Shown: in pieces, positions 1 to 5,129 of the stretch
How the letters are laid out: every line of letters starts with the position of its first letter
Numbering within the stretch: the first letter of the stretch is position 1
From: Gammaproteobacteria bacterium
GTDB taxonomy: Bacteria; Pseudomonadota; Gammaproteobacteria; JALTLT01
Assembly (NCBI GenBank): GCA_027001815.1
Contig: JALTLT010000184.1
Coordinates: forward strand, 1 to 5,129
Length of the DNA stretch: 5,129 nucleotides
Reading direction: 5' to 3'
Notes under the pieces: generated by a model
Told to the model about the DNA's origin: nothing
Seen by the model: the letters and a program-made list of their open reading frames with translations, nothing else
Databases searched by the model: none
Program-made: the position numbers and the translations under genes

Positions 1-99
1 GGCCGGGGGAGGGCCGTCCGTGGTCGGGCGCGGGGCCGGCACGCAGCCGGCGACGATCGTCAGGGAGAGGAGGATCGGCAGGAGAGGGCGGCTTCCCAT
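1..99 (-). CDS. rlpA: Lipoprotein, 5' end only; probably RlpA
   Basis: Thirty-three codons from ATG at 99 run off the left edge. They encode a lipoprotein signal peptide: MGSR, a hydrophobic core of leucines, isoleucines and valine (about 6-16), then a lipobox VAGC with the lipidated Cys at 19. A Pro/Thr-rich linker (VPAPRPTTDGPPP) follows. The +2 residue is Val rather than Asp, predicting Lol-dependent sorting to the outer membrane. A GAGG seven bases upstream supports this start, and the gene begins 13 bases after the mltB stop. None of the diagnostic double-psi beta-barrel or SPOR domain is in the window, so the RlpA identity rests on position downstream of rodA-mltB and on the lipoprotein start. 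RlpA proteins bind or cleave denuded glycan at the septum and envelope. Another envelope lipoprotein is possible. Confidence 0.65.
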   Translation of the reverse strand, partial: MGSRPLLPILLSLTIVAGCVPAPRPTTDGPPPA

Positions 100-106
100 C
101 CGGCGG

Positions 107-110
107 CCTC
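107..110 (-). promoter_or_regulatory. Shine-Dalgarno of the lipoprotein (rlpA-like) gene
   Basis: GAGG on the minus strand, just after the mltB stop and seven bases before the ATG at 99. It is short but well spaced, and it supports the lipoprotein start in the 13-base intergenic gap. Confidence 0.65.
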
Positions 111-112
111 GT

Positions 113-1084
113 TCAGGATCCCCGTCTCGCCGCGATCTCCCGGCTCAGCAGCCAGACCGCCATGGCATAGAGGGGGCTGTGGTTGTAGCGGGTGATGACG
201 TAGAAGTTCTGCAGACCCAGCCAGTATTCGTGACCCTCCTCCAGTTCCAGCTCCACCAGCGTGGCCAGCGCCTCCGCCGGCAGGGGATCCTCCGGGATCA
301 CCTGCCGCTCGCGGAACTGGGCCACCGTGTAGCGTGGCTTGAGACCCTGGCCGACCAGCTCCCGGTAGCCGTCGCCTTCCACGTGGCTGCGGCTGGCCAC
401 CGGCTGGCCGGGCTGCCAGCCGTGGCGACGGAAGTAGTGAGCGACCGAGCCGATCATGTCGGCGGTGCTGGCAAAGAGATTGCGCTGTCCGTCCCCGTCG
501 AAGTCCACGGCGTAGCGTCGGTAGCTGCTGGAGATGAACTGCGGCCCGCCCATGGCGCCCGCATAGGAGCCCTTGAGGGCGAGAGGATCCATCCCCTCCT
601 CCCGGGCAAGGAGGATGAACTCTTCCAGTTCGCGGCGGAAGAAACGGGCCCGCTTGGGATAACCGAAGGCGAGGGTGGCAAGAGACTCGAGGACCCGGTG
701 ACGCCCCTTGTAGCGGCCGTAACGGGTCTCCACTCCGAGGATGGCGACGATGATCTCGGCGGGCACCCCGTATGCCGCCTCGGCCTTCTCCAGCAACTGG
801 CGATTGCTTTCCCAGAAGGCGACGCCTCCCGCCACCCGCTCCTCGGTGAGGAAGATGGGACGGTACTGGTACCAGGGCCTGGCCTCGGCCGGGTTGGAGA
901 TGGCGCGGATGATCTCGTCGCGGAACCGGACCCGCTCGAAGAGCGCCTCCAGCTCCCCGCGCGGGATCTGGTGGCGACTGGCCACCTCGTCGATGAAACG
1001 GTTCAGGGCCTCGCGGTCCATCTCTGTGGCGGAGGCGTGGAGGGGCGGGATCAACAACAGGACAAGGAGGATCGTTCGAATCAT
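113..1084 (-). CDS. mltB: MltB/SltB-type lytic murein transglycosylase, probably soluble periplasmic
   Basis: This is a lytic transglycosylase of the MltB family, which cleaves the MurNAc-GlcNAc bond of peptidoglycan with formation of 1,6-anhydroMurNAc. The product has 323 residues (E. coli MltB, 361). A signal peptide is visible: a hydrophobic stretch at about 4-15 and an ASA|TE type-I cleavage site near residue 19. There is no lipobox cysteine, so the mature protein is probably soluble, as in Pseudomonas SltB1. The catalytic glutamate is E119 in AILGVETRYG. Other hallmarks are ESLATLAFGYPKRA (133-146), GSYAGAMGGPQFISSSY (172-188), an EF-hand-like loop DFDGDGQRN (194-202), IGSVAHYF (211-218), and the C-terminal NFYVITRYNHSPLYAMAV (293-310). 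No separate peptidoglycan-binding domain is seen. ATG at 1084 is chosen because the signal peptide follows directly, although its ribosome-binding site is weak. It lies 17 bases after the rodA stop, the same order as in the Pseudomonas pbpA-rodA-sltB1-rlpA cluster. Confidence 0.95.
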   Translation of the reverse strand: MIRTILLVLLLIPPLHASATEMDREALNRFIDEVASRHQIPRGELEALFERVRFRDEIIRAISNPAEARPWYQYRPIFLTEERVAGGVAFWESNRQLLEKAEAAYGVPAEIIVAILGVETRYGRYKGRHRVLESLATLAFGYPKRARFFRRELEEFILLAREEGMDPLALKGSYAGAMGGPQFISSSYRRYAVDFDGDGQRNLFASTADMIGSVAHYFRRHGWQPGQPVASRSHVEGDGYRELVGQGLKPRYTVAQFRERQVIPEDPLPAEALATLVELELEEGHEYWLGLQNFYVITRYNHSPLYAMAVWLLSREIAARRGS

Positions 1085-1101
1085 TTCGGGGACCGGCTCG
1101 T

Positions 1102-2241
1102 TCAGCTCGAGAGGAGGCGTCGATGGGTGTGGATGGACATGAGAATACCGAATCCTGCGCCCAGGGTCACCATGGAGGTGCCTCCGTAACTGATCATCGG
1201 CAGGGGCAGGCCCACCACCGGCAAGAGGCCGGTCACCATGCCGATGTTGACGAAGACATAGACGAACAGGGTGAGGGCCAGGCTGCCGGCCAGCAGTCGT
1301 CCGTAGCTCTCCTGGGCCTGGACGGCGATGTAGAGGCCGCGGGTGATCACCGCCAGGTAGAGCAGCAGCAGCAGGACGGCGCCGAGGAATCCAAACTCCT
1401 CGGCGAATACGGCGAAGATGAAGTCGGTGGAGCGTTCCGGGAGGAAGTCGAGCTGCGACTGGGTGCCATTGAGCCACCCCTTGCCGTAGAGTCCGCCGGA
1501 GCCGACCGCGATCTTGGACTGGATGATGTGGTAGCCGCTTCCCAGCGGATCCGACTCCGGGTTGAGAAAGGTGATCACGCGGGTCCGCTGGTAGTCGTGC
1601 ATGAGAAACTTCCAGACCGGCCAGACGGCGAGCGCCACGCTGACGACGAAGCCGGCGATCAGTCGCCAGGAGAGGCCGGCGAGGAAGAGGACGAAGAGGC
1701 CGCTGGAGGCGACCAGCAGGGAGGTGCCCAGGTCCGGCTGCTTGGCGATCATCCCTGCCGGCAGGGCGATCAGCAGGGCGCTGGCCAGCAGCTTTCGCCG
1801 GCTGGGAGGCAGCGGCGTCTCCGAGAGGTACCAGGCGATCATCATCGGCAGTGCCAGCTTCATCAGTTCCGAGGGCTGGAAACGCACCACCCCCAGATCG
1901 AGCCAGCGTTGCGCCCCCTTGCCGATCTCCCCCATCACCAGCACCGCGATCAACAGAATGACGATGCCCAGATAGAAGGCAGGGGTCCAGCGCTTGAGGG
2001 TGTGGGGGTGGATCTGCGCCAGTACCAGCATCACGACGAAGGAGATGCCCATGCGGATTCCCTGGCGGGTGATGCTCTCCAGAGACTCGCCGCTGGCGCT
2101 GTAGAGGACGAACAGGCCCACCGCGGCCAGCGCCGTCACCCCCAGCAGGAGGGGGAGGTCCAGATGGATGCGGCGGAACAGGGCATCCAGCGTCAGGGCA
2201 CCGCTCTCGCGGCGGAAGGGGGAAGGAGCGATGCTGGCCAT
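1102..2241 (-). CDS. rodA: RodA, SEDS-family peptidoglycan glycosyltransferase
   Basis: RodA (MrdB) is the SEDS-family integral membrane glycosyltransferase that polymerises lipid II, working as a pair with PBP2. The product has 379 residues, slightly longer than E. coli RodA (370) because of a polar N-terminal tail of about 26 residues. About ten hydrophobic segments are visible. Family motifs: W113 in QRWLDLG; FQPSELMK (121-128); KQPDLGTS (167-174); a long loop with FLNPESDPLGSGYH (225-238), QSKIAVGSGG (241-250) and GKGW (253-256); LPERSTDFIFAVFAEEFG (267-284), where D273 matches the catalytic Asp of SEDS enzymes; and LPMISYGGTS (347-356). ATG at 2241 was chosen because it begins the homologous protein and has a good Shine-Dalgarno, GGAGGT, nine bases upstream inside the mrdA end. 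The frame stays open further upstream, but that part lies inside mrdA and does not resemble RodA. Tight coupling to mrdA fits a 1:1 enzyme complex. Confidence 0.98.
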   Translation of the reverse strand: MASIAPSPFRRESGALTLDALFRRIHLDLPLLLGVTALAAVGLFVLYSASGESLESITRQGIRMGISFVVMLVLAQIHPHTLKRWTPAFYLGIVILLIAVLVMGEIGKGAQRWLDLGVVRFQPSELMKLALPMMIAWYLSETPLPPSRRKLLASALLIALPAGMIAKQPDLGTSLLVASSGLFVLFLAGLSWRLIAGFVVSVALAVWPVWKFLMHDYQRTRVITFLNPESDPLGSGYHIIQSKIAVGSGGLYGKGWLNGTQSQLDFLPERSTDFIFAVFAEEFGFLGAVLLLLLYLAVITRGLYIAVQAQESYGRLLAGSLALTLFVYVFVNIGMVTGLLPVVGLPLPMISYGGTSMVTLGAGFGILMSIHTHRRLLSS

Positions 2242-2243
2242 GG

Positions 2244-4088
2244 TCAGGGGACCTCCGAGAAGAATGCATCGAGCAGCTTGCCGGCGACGGGGGCCGCCAC
2301 GGCGCCGCCGGAGCCGCCGTTCTCCACCACCACCGCGACGGCGATGCGTGGCATCTCGACCGGGGCGAAGGCGATGAAGAGGGCGTGGTCCCGCAGCTTC
2401 ACGTCCAGCTCCTCGGCCACGTACTCCTCCTCCTCCTTCATGCCGAAGACCTGGGCGGTGCCGGTCTTTCCGGCGATGTCGTAACGCTTGCTGCGGATCC
2501 GCCGGGCGGTGCCCCGGCGACCGTGGACCACGTTGCGCATGGCGTGGACGATGTACTCCCAGTGCTCCGCCGAGATGCCGGCGAGCGGCTCGAGCGGGTC
2601 CGGCGGCTCCGCCAGCGAGCGGTCCGTCCCCGGCCGGTGGCGGGCGTGGATCATGCGCGGCCTCATGGGGTGACCTCGAGTGGCGACGGTGGCGGTCGCC
2701 ACGGCGAGCTGCAGGGGGGTAGCGAGCATGAAGCCCTGGCCGATGCCGGTGTTGAGAGTCTCGCCGGGATACCACGGCTCGCCGAGCTGGCGGCGCTTCC
2801 AGGCTCGCGAGGGGAGCAGCCCCGGCATCTCCGTGACCATGTCGATGCCGGTGCGGTGACCGAGGCCGAAGGGGGCCAGGAACTCGTGGATGCGATCGAT
2901 CCCCAGGTTGCGCGCCAGATCGTAGAAGTAGACGTCGCACGACTGGGTGATGGCGTAGTCCAGGTCGGTCTCGCCGTGGCCGCTCCGTTTCCAGTCGTGG
3001 AAGCGCCGCTTCTCGCCGGGCAGGACGTAGTAGCCGGGGCAGAACTGCCTGGAGAGGGGGTTGACCACCCCATAGTGGAGGCCCGCCAGGCCGATCATCG
3101 GCTTGATGGTGGATCCGGGGGGGTACTGGCCCAGGAGGGCCCGGTTGAAGAGGGGCCGGCTGGGATCGTTGCGCAGGCGGGCGTAGTCGCGGGTTGAGAT
3201 GCCGTCGACGAAGAGATTGGGGTCGTAGCCGGGACTGCTCAGCAGGACCAGCACCTCGCCGTTGGTGGGGTCGAGGGCCACCACGGCCCCGTTGCGCTCA
3301 CCCAGCGCAGCGGCGGCCACCTGCTGGAGACGGATGTCGAGAGAGAGATAGAGGTCGGTACCGGGGACCGGGGGCGTCCGGTCGAGGACCCGCATCACCC
3401 GTCCCAGGGCGTTGGTCTCCACCTGCTGGTGGCCGACGGTGCCGTGCAGTTCGGTCTCGTACTGCTTCTCGATCCCCAGCTTGCCCACGTGGGTGGTGCC
3501 ACGGTAGTTGCTGGCATCGAGCCGCCGCAGATCCCGCTCGTCGATGCGACCCACGTAGCCGACGGTATGCGAGGTGAGCTCCCCGTAGGGGTAGTAGCGC
3601 CGCAGGTCGGCGTGAATGTCGATGCCGGGCAGGCGGTGGCCGATGGCCGCCAGGCGCGCCAGTTCGTCCTCCTTGAGATTAAACAGCAGGGGTACCCCCT
3701 GGAAGCCGCGCTGCCGGCGCAGCGCCTTGCGGAAGCGGCGGATCTGGTCGTCGCGGATCTCCACCACCTTGCGCAGCTCCTCGATCAGGGCGTCCACGTC
3801 GGGTGTGCGCTCGGGAATGATGCGGAGCTGGAAGGCGGGCAGGTTGTCCGCCAGCAGCCGGCCGTTGCGATCGTAGATCAGCCCGCGGGTCGGCGGGATC
3901 GGCAGCAGTTTCACCCGGTTGTCGTTGGAGAGGGTAGAGTAGTGGGTGTAGTTGGAGATCTGCAGCCAGGCGAGGCGGGTGAGCAGTATCCCCATGAGCA
4001 GGATCACTCCCGCCAGGGCCCACACCGAGCGGTTGAGCATCAGGCGGCTCTCGGCGAGGTGGTCCTTGAGGGTGAGACGGGAGGCCAT
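2244..4088 (-). CDS. mrdA: Penicillin-binding protein 2, elongasome transpeptidase
   Basis: PBP2 is the monofunctional class B peptidoglycan DD-transpeptidase that crosslinks glycan strands made by RodA during elongation; it is the mecillinam target in E. coli. The product has 614 residues (E. coli PBP2 has 633). It has a short cytoplasmic N-terminus, one membrane anchor (about 22-43), a pedestal region beginning near RGLIYDRNGRLLADN (68-82), and a C-terminal transpeptidase domain from about 260. Catalytic motifs are complete: S326-T-I-K329 (acylated serine in PPGSTIKP), S383-C-D385 as the SxN/SxD motif, and K541-T-G-T544 followed by AQVFG. The acidic EEEE stretch after KTGT (552-555) and LRDHALFIAFAP (565-576) are normal for the PBP2 branch and separate it from PBP3/FtsI. 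C350, D365, H371 and C384 resemble a zinc site described in some PBP2s. The start ATG at 4088 follows mreD by 18 bases; the stop is two bases before rodA. Confidence 0.98.
   Translation of the reverse strand: MASRLTLKDHLAESRLMLNRSVWALAGVILLMGILLTRLAWLQISNYTHYSTLSNDNRVKLLPIPPTRGLIYDRNGRLLADNLPAFQLRIIPERTPDVDALIEELRKVVEIRDDQIRRFRKALRRQRGFQGVPLLFNLKEDELARLAAIGHRLPGIDIHADLRRYYPYGELTSHTVGYVGRIDERDLRRLDASNYRGTTHVGKLGIEKQYETELHGTVGHQQVETNALGRVMRVLDRTPPVPGTDLYLSLDIRLQQVAAAALGERNGAVVALDPTNGEVLVLLSSPGYDPNLFVDGISTRDYARLRNDPSRPLFNRALLGQYPPGSTIKPMIGLAGLHYGVVNPLSRQFCPGYYVLPGEKRRFHDWKRSGHGETDLDYAITQSCDVYFYDLARNLGIDRIHEFLAPFGLGHRTGIDMVTEMPGLLPSRAWKRRQLGEPWYPGETLNTGIGQGFMLATPLQLAVATATVATRGHPMRPRMIHARHRPGTDRSLAEPPDPLEPLAGISAEHWEYIVHAMRNVVHGRRGTARRIRSKRYDIAGKTGTAQVFGMKEEEEYVAEELDVKLRDHALFIAFAPVEMPRIAVAVVVENGGSGGAVAAPVAGKLLDAFFSEVP
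2251..2256 (-). promoter_or_regulatory. Shine-Dalgarno of rodA
   Basis: GGAGGT, read on the minus strand, lies inside the last codons of mrdA, nine bases before the rodA ATG at 2241. It is the best ribosome-binding site in the window. It decides the rodA start against in-frame open sequence further upstream, and it places rodA initiation within reach of ribosomes terminating at the mrdA stop. Confidence 0.85.
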
Positions 4089-4102
4089 GTCGCGAGGGAC
4101 GA

Positions 4103-4108
4103 TTCCTC
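4103..4108 (-). promoter_or_regulatory. Possible Shine-Dalgarno of mrdA
   Basis: GAGGAA on the minus strand overlaps the mreD stop codon (TGAGGAA). It sits 14 bases before the mrdA ATG at 4088, longer than the usual spacing. No better purine-rich site lies in the 18-base gap, so mrdA may depend on ribosomes arriving from mreD. Confidence 0.5.
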
Positions 4109-4595
4109 AGGTGACCTTGAAGCGGCGCCGCAGGTCGCGCAGGACGACGAAGATCCAGGGCCACAGCGCCATGCCGGTGAGGGAAGGAATCCAGTACTCC
4201 CAGCCGCGGGGAGGACGGCCGGTGATGCCGTCGAACCAGAGCAGGAGCAACTGGTAGAGGGCGAGGAAGAGCATCACCGTGAGTGCCTGCTGCCAGAGAG
4301 GGAAGACCCGCACCCGCTGGTGCAGGTTGTAGGTGACGAAGGCCAGTGTCGCCAGCCCCAGGGCGTGCTGGCCCAGCAGGCTCCCCTGCAGCACGTCCAG
4401 CAGCAGACCGACGATCCATCCGACCCCGACCCCCACCCGGTGGGGAAGGGCCATGGTCCAGTAGATGAGCACCAGGGCGCTCCACTCCGGTCGCCAGGGG
4501 AGGATCCAGTCCGGCAGCGGCAGGGTGGAGAGCAGCAGCGCGACCACGAAGCTGGCGGCGATCACCCAGCCGCCGTGGGGACGGGCGAGGGTCAT
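4107..4595 (-). CDS. mreD: MreD rod-shape-determining inner-membrane protein
   Basis: MreD is a small polytopic inner-membrane protein of the elongasome, partnering with MreC. The product has 162 residues, the usual family size. It is strongly hydrophobic, with about five or six membrane segments (roughly residues 9-27, 37-50, 54-70, 75-90, 101-121 and 135-152) and a basic, probably cytoplasmic tail (RDLRRRFK, 153-160). Hallmarks are IYWTMALPHRVGVGVGW (44-60), LLLDVLQGSLLGQHAL (64-79), LHQRVRVFPLWQQA (91-104) and a WPW motif near 145-147. The start ATG at 4595 overlaps the mreC stop by four bases, and a GGTGA (4606-4602) sits 6 bases upstream of it. The stop is 18 bases before the mrdA start. 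No biochemical function beyond scaffolding is known for the family. Confidence 0.96.
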   Translation of the reverse strand: MTLARPHGGWVIAASFVVALLLSTLPLPDWILPWRPEWSALVLIYWTMALPHRVGVGVGWIVGLLLDVLQGSLLGQHALGLATLAFVTYNLHQRVRVFPLWQQALTVMLFLALYQLLLLWFDGITGRPPRGWEYWIPSLTGMALWPWIFVVLRDLRRRFKVT

Positions 4596-5129
4596 GGGGT
4601 GTCACCCGTCGCCGGTCTGCTGCTGCCCTGCCCGTCCGGGGAGAGGTCGAGTTCCGCCTGGCCGCGGGTCCAGACCAGCAGGACCTCGCGCGAGCGGTCC
4701 AGGTGTGCCACCGGTTCGGCGGTCACCTCGGCGAAGGGCTCGCTGGGATTCTGTTTCACCTCGACCACCCGGGCCACCGGGTAGCCCATGGGGTAGACCC
4801 CGCCGAGACCGGAGGTGATCAGCAGATCGCCGGAACGGATGTCGGCGTTGTTGGGCAGGTAGGGGAGGCTGAGTCGGTTGGTGACCCCCGTGCCCACCGC
4901 CAGGGTGCGCAGGCCGTTGCGATTCACCTGCACCTGCAGCATGTGACCGGGATCGGTGATCAGCCGGGCAGTGGAGGTGAAGGGCTCCACGCGGATGATC
5001 TGGCCCATCACCCCGTGCGCATCGAGCACCGGCTGGTCCACGTAGGCGTCGTCGTAGGCCCCCTTGTTGATCTCGATCAGATGGCGGTAGGGGTCCATGG
5101 CCACCCGGAAGAGTTCCGCGATCAGTACC
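4592..5129 (-). CDS. mreC: MreC rod-shape-determining protein (3' part; 5' end off the window)
   Basis: MreC is an inner-membrane-anchored periplasmic scaffold of the elongasome. It binds PBP2 and helps activate the RodA-PBP2 synthase along MreB filaments. The 178 visible C-terminal residues are the beta-rich core: DPYRH (visible residues 12-16), INKG (20-23), QPVLDAHGVMGQI (32-44), VNRNGLR (68-74), AVGTG (77-81), and the family-typical stretch from ADIRSGDLL to TSGLGG and GYPVARV (95-121). A polar, Pro/Gly/Ser-rich tail of about 25 residues follows. The reading frame stays open to the window edge (VLIAELFR precedes the internal GTG at 5104), so that GTG is not the start. The N-terminal transmembrane helix and coiled coil lie outside. 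The stop TGA (4594-4592) overlaps the mreD start as ATGA, suggesting translational coupling. Identity is secure from motifs and neighbours; mreB is expected upstream. Confidence 0.97.
   Translation of the reverse strand, partial: VLIAELFRVAMDPYRHLIEINKGAYDDAYVDQPVLDAHGVMGQIIRVEPFTSTARLITDPGHMLQVQVNRNGLRTLAVGTGVTNRLSLPYLPNNADIRSGDLLITSGLGGVYPMGYPVARVVEVKQNPSEPFAEVTAEPVAHLDRSREVLLVWTRGQAELDLSPDGQGSSRPATGDTP
4602..4606 (-). promoter_or_regulatory. Probable Shine-Dalgarno of mreD
   Basis: GGTGA on the minus strand, within the last codons of mreC and six bases before the mreD ATG. It matches the 3' half of the full anti-SD complement (GGAGGTGA). Together with the ATGA stop/start overlap it suggests coupled translation of mreC and mreD. 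Confidence 0.55.

Larger units (their letters stand above)
1..5129 (-). other. Elongasome operon mreC-mreD-mrdA-rodA-mltB-rlpA
   Basis: Six consecutive same-strand genes have junctions of -4, 18, 2, 17 and 13 bases. No hairpin-plus-T-run terminator and no convincing promoter could be seen in any gap, and no room exists for one outside coding sequence. The arrangement implies one transcript carrying scaffold (MreC, MreD), synthase (RodA, PBP2) and glycan-cleaving or glycan-binding enzymes. The promoter is expected upstream of mreB or mreC beyond position 5129. In E. coli the mreBCD and mrdAB blocks are at separate loci; here they are joined. Transcript structure is inferred from spacing only. 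Confidence 0.85.

Noticed and set aside
20..1189. Plus-strand open frame of 389 codons antisense to mltB
   Set aside because: It mirrors the mltB codon pattern and has no family resemblance. The minus-strand product has a complete catalytic domain and a signal peptide.
1753..1766. Perfect 14-base palindrome CCCTGCCGGCAGGG
   Set aside because: It lies inside rodA coding sequence with no T-run after it on either strand. One palindrome of this size is roughly what chance gives in 5 kb of GC-rich DNA.
2421..2438. CTC/TCC-rich trinucleotide run
   Set aside because: It encodes the acidic EEEE segment after KTGT in PBP2, a usual feature of that protein branch, and is too short to count as a repeat element.
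1123..2484. Long open frame on the plus strand (about 450 codons) antisense to rodA and the end of mrdA
   Set aside because: Its product is a Gln/Gly/Asp/His-rich, low-complexity sequence with no recognisable domain, and it spans the junction of two clear minus-strand genes. Long antisense frames are expected in GC-rich coding DNA.
2242..2940. In-frame upstream extension of rodA inside mrdA
   Set aside because: The extension encodes Arg/Pro/Gly-rich nonsense in another frame of the mrdA transpeptidase domain. RodA homology starts at the ATG at 2241, which has a strong Shine-Dalgarno.
3429..4784. Long open frame on the plus strand (about 450 codons) antisense to mrdA, mreD and mreC
   Set aside because: It has the same compositional character as the other antisense frame and runs across three well-supported genes. 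It lacks hydrophobic or motif structure and is a shadow of codon bias.
5102..5104. GTG as a start codon for a 170-residue protein
   Set aside because: The frame continues upstream to the window edge with MreC-like sequence (VLIAELFR), so this GTG is an internal valine codon.

Overview
The window is a dense, one-directional block of a GC-rich (about two-thirds G+C by eye) bacterial chromosome. All genes read on the minus strand, from position 5129 towards 1. It holds the cell-elongation (rod-shape) gene cluster in the order mreC (3' part), mreD, mrdA (PBP2), rodA (mrdB), a soluble MltB/SltB-type lytic transglycosylase, then the first codons of a lipoprotein that is most likely rlpA. Protein sequences and gene order point to a gammaproteobacterium. 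The high GC and the fusion of the mre and mrd blocks suggest a purple-sulfur or halophile-type lineage such as Chromatiales/Ectothiorhodospiraceae. That placement is an inference from general resemblance, not from a search.

Layout: 5129-4592 mreC, running off the right edge; 4595-4107 mreD, overlapping mreC by ATGA; 4088-2244 mrdA; 2241-1102 rodA, two bases after the mrdA stop; 1084-113 mltB-like; 99-1 start of a lipoprotein gene, running off the left edge. No intergenic gap exceeds 18 bases, and no terminator or internal promoter was seen, so the block looks like a single transcript with translational coupling.

The gene products act together. MreC and MreD are the inner-membrane and periplasmic scaffold linking cytoplasmic MreB (expected just upstream, off the window) to the synthase. 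RodA polymerises lipid II into glycan strands and PBP2 crosslinks them. The lytic transglycosylase cleaves glycan strands, and RlpA-type lipoproteins act on denuded glycan, so synthesis and turnover enzymes are co-encoded.

Every gene is intact where visible, with catalytic motifs present. The only points worth a second look are modest: a probable zinc site in PBP2, loss of the lipid anchor in the MltB homologue, and the compact junctions. I see no new system in this window.
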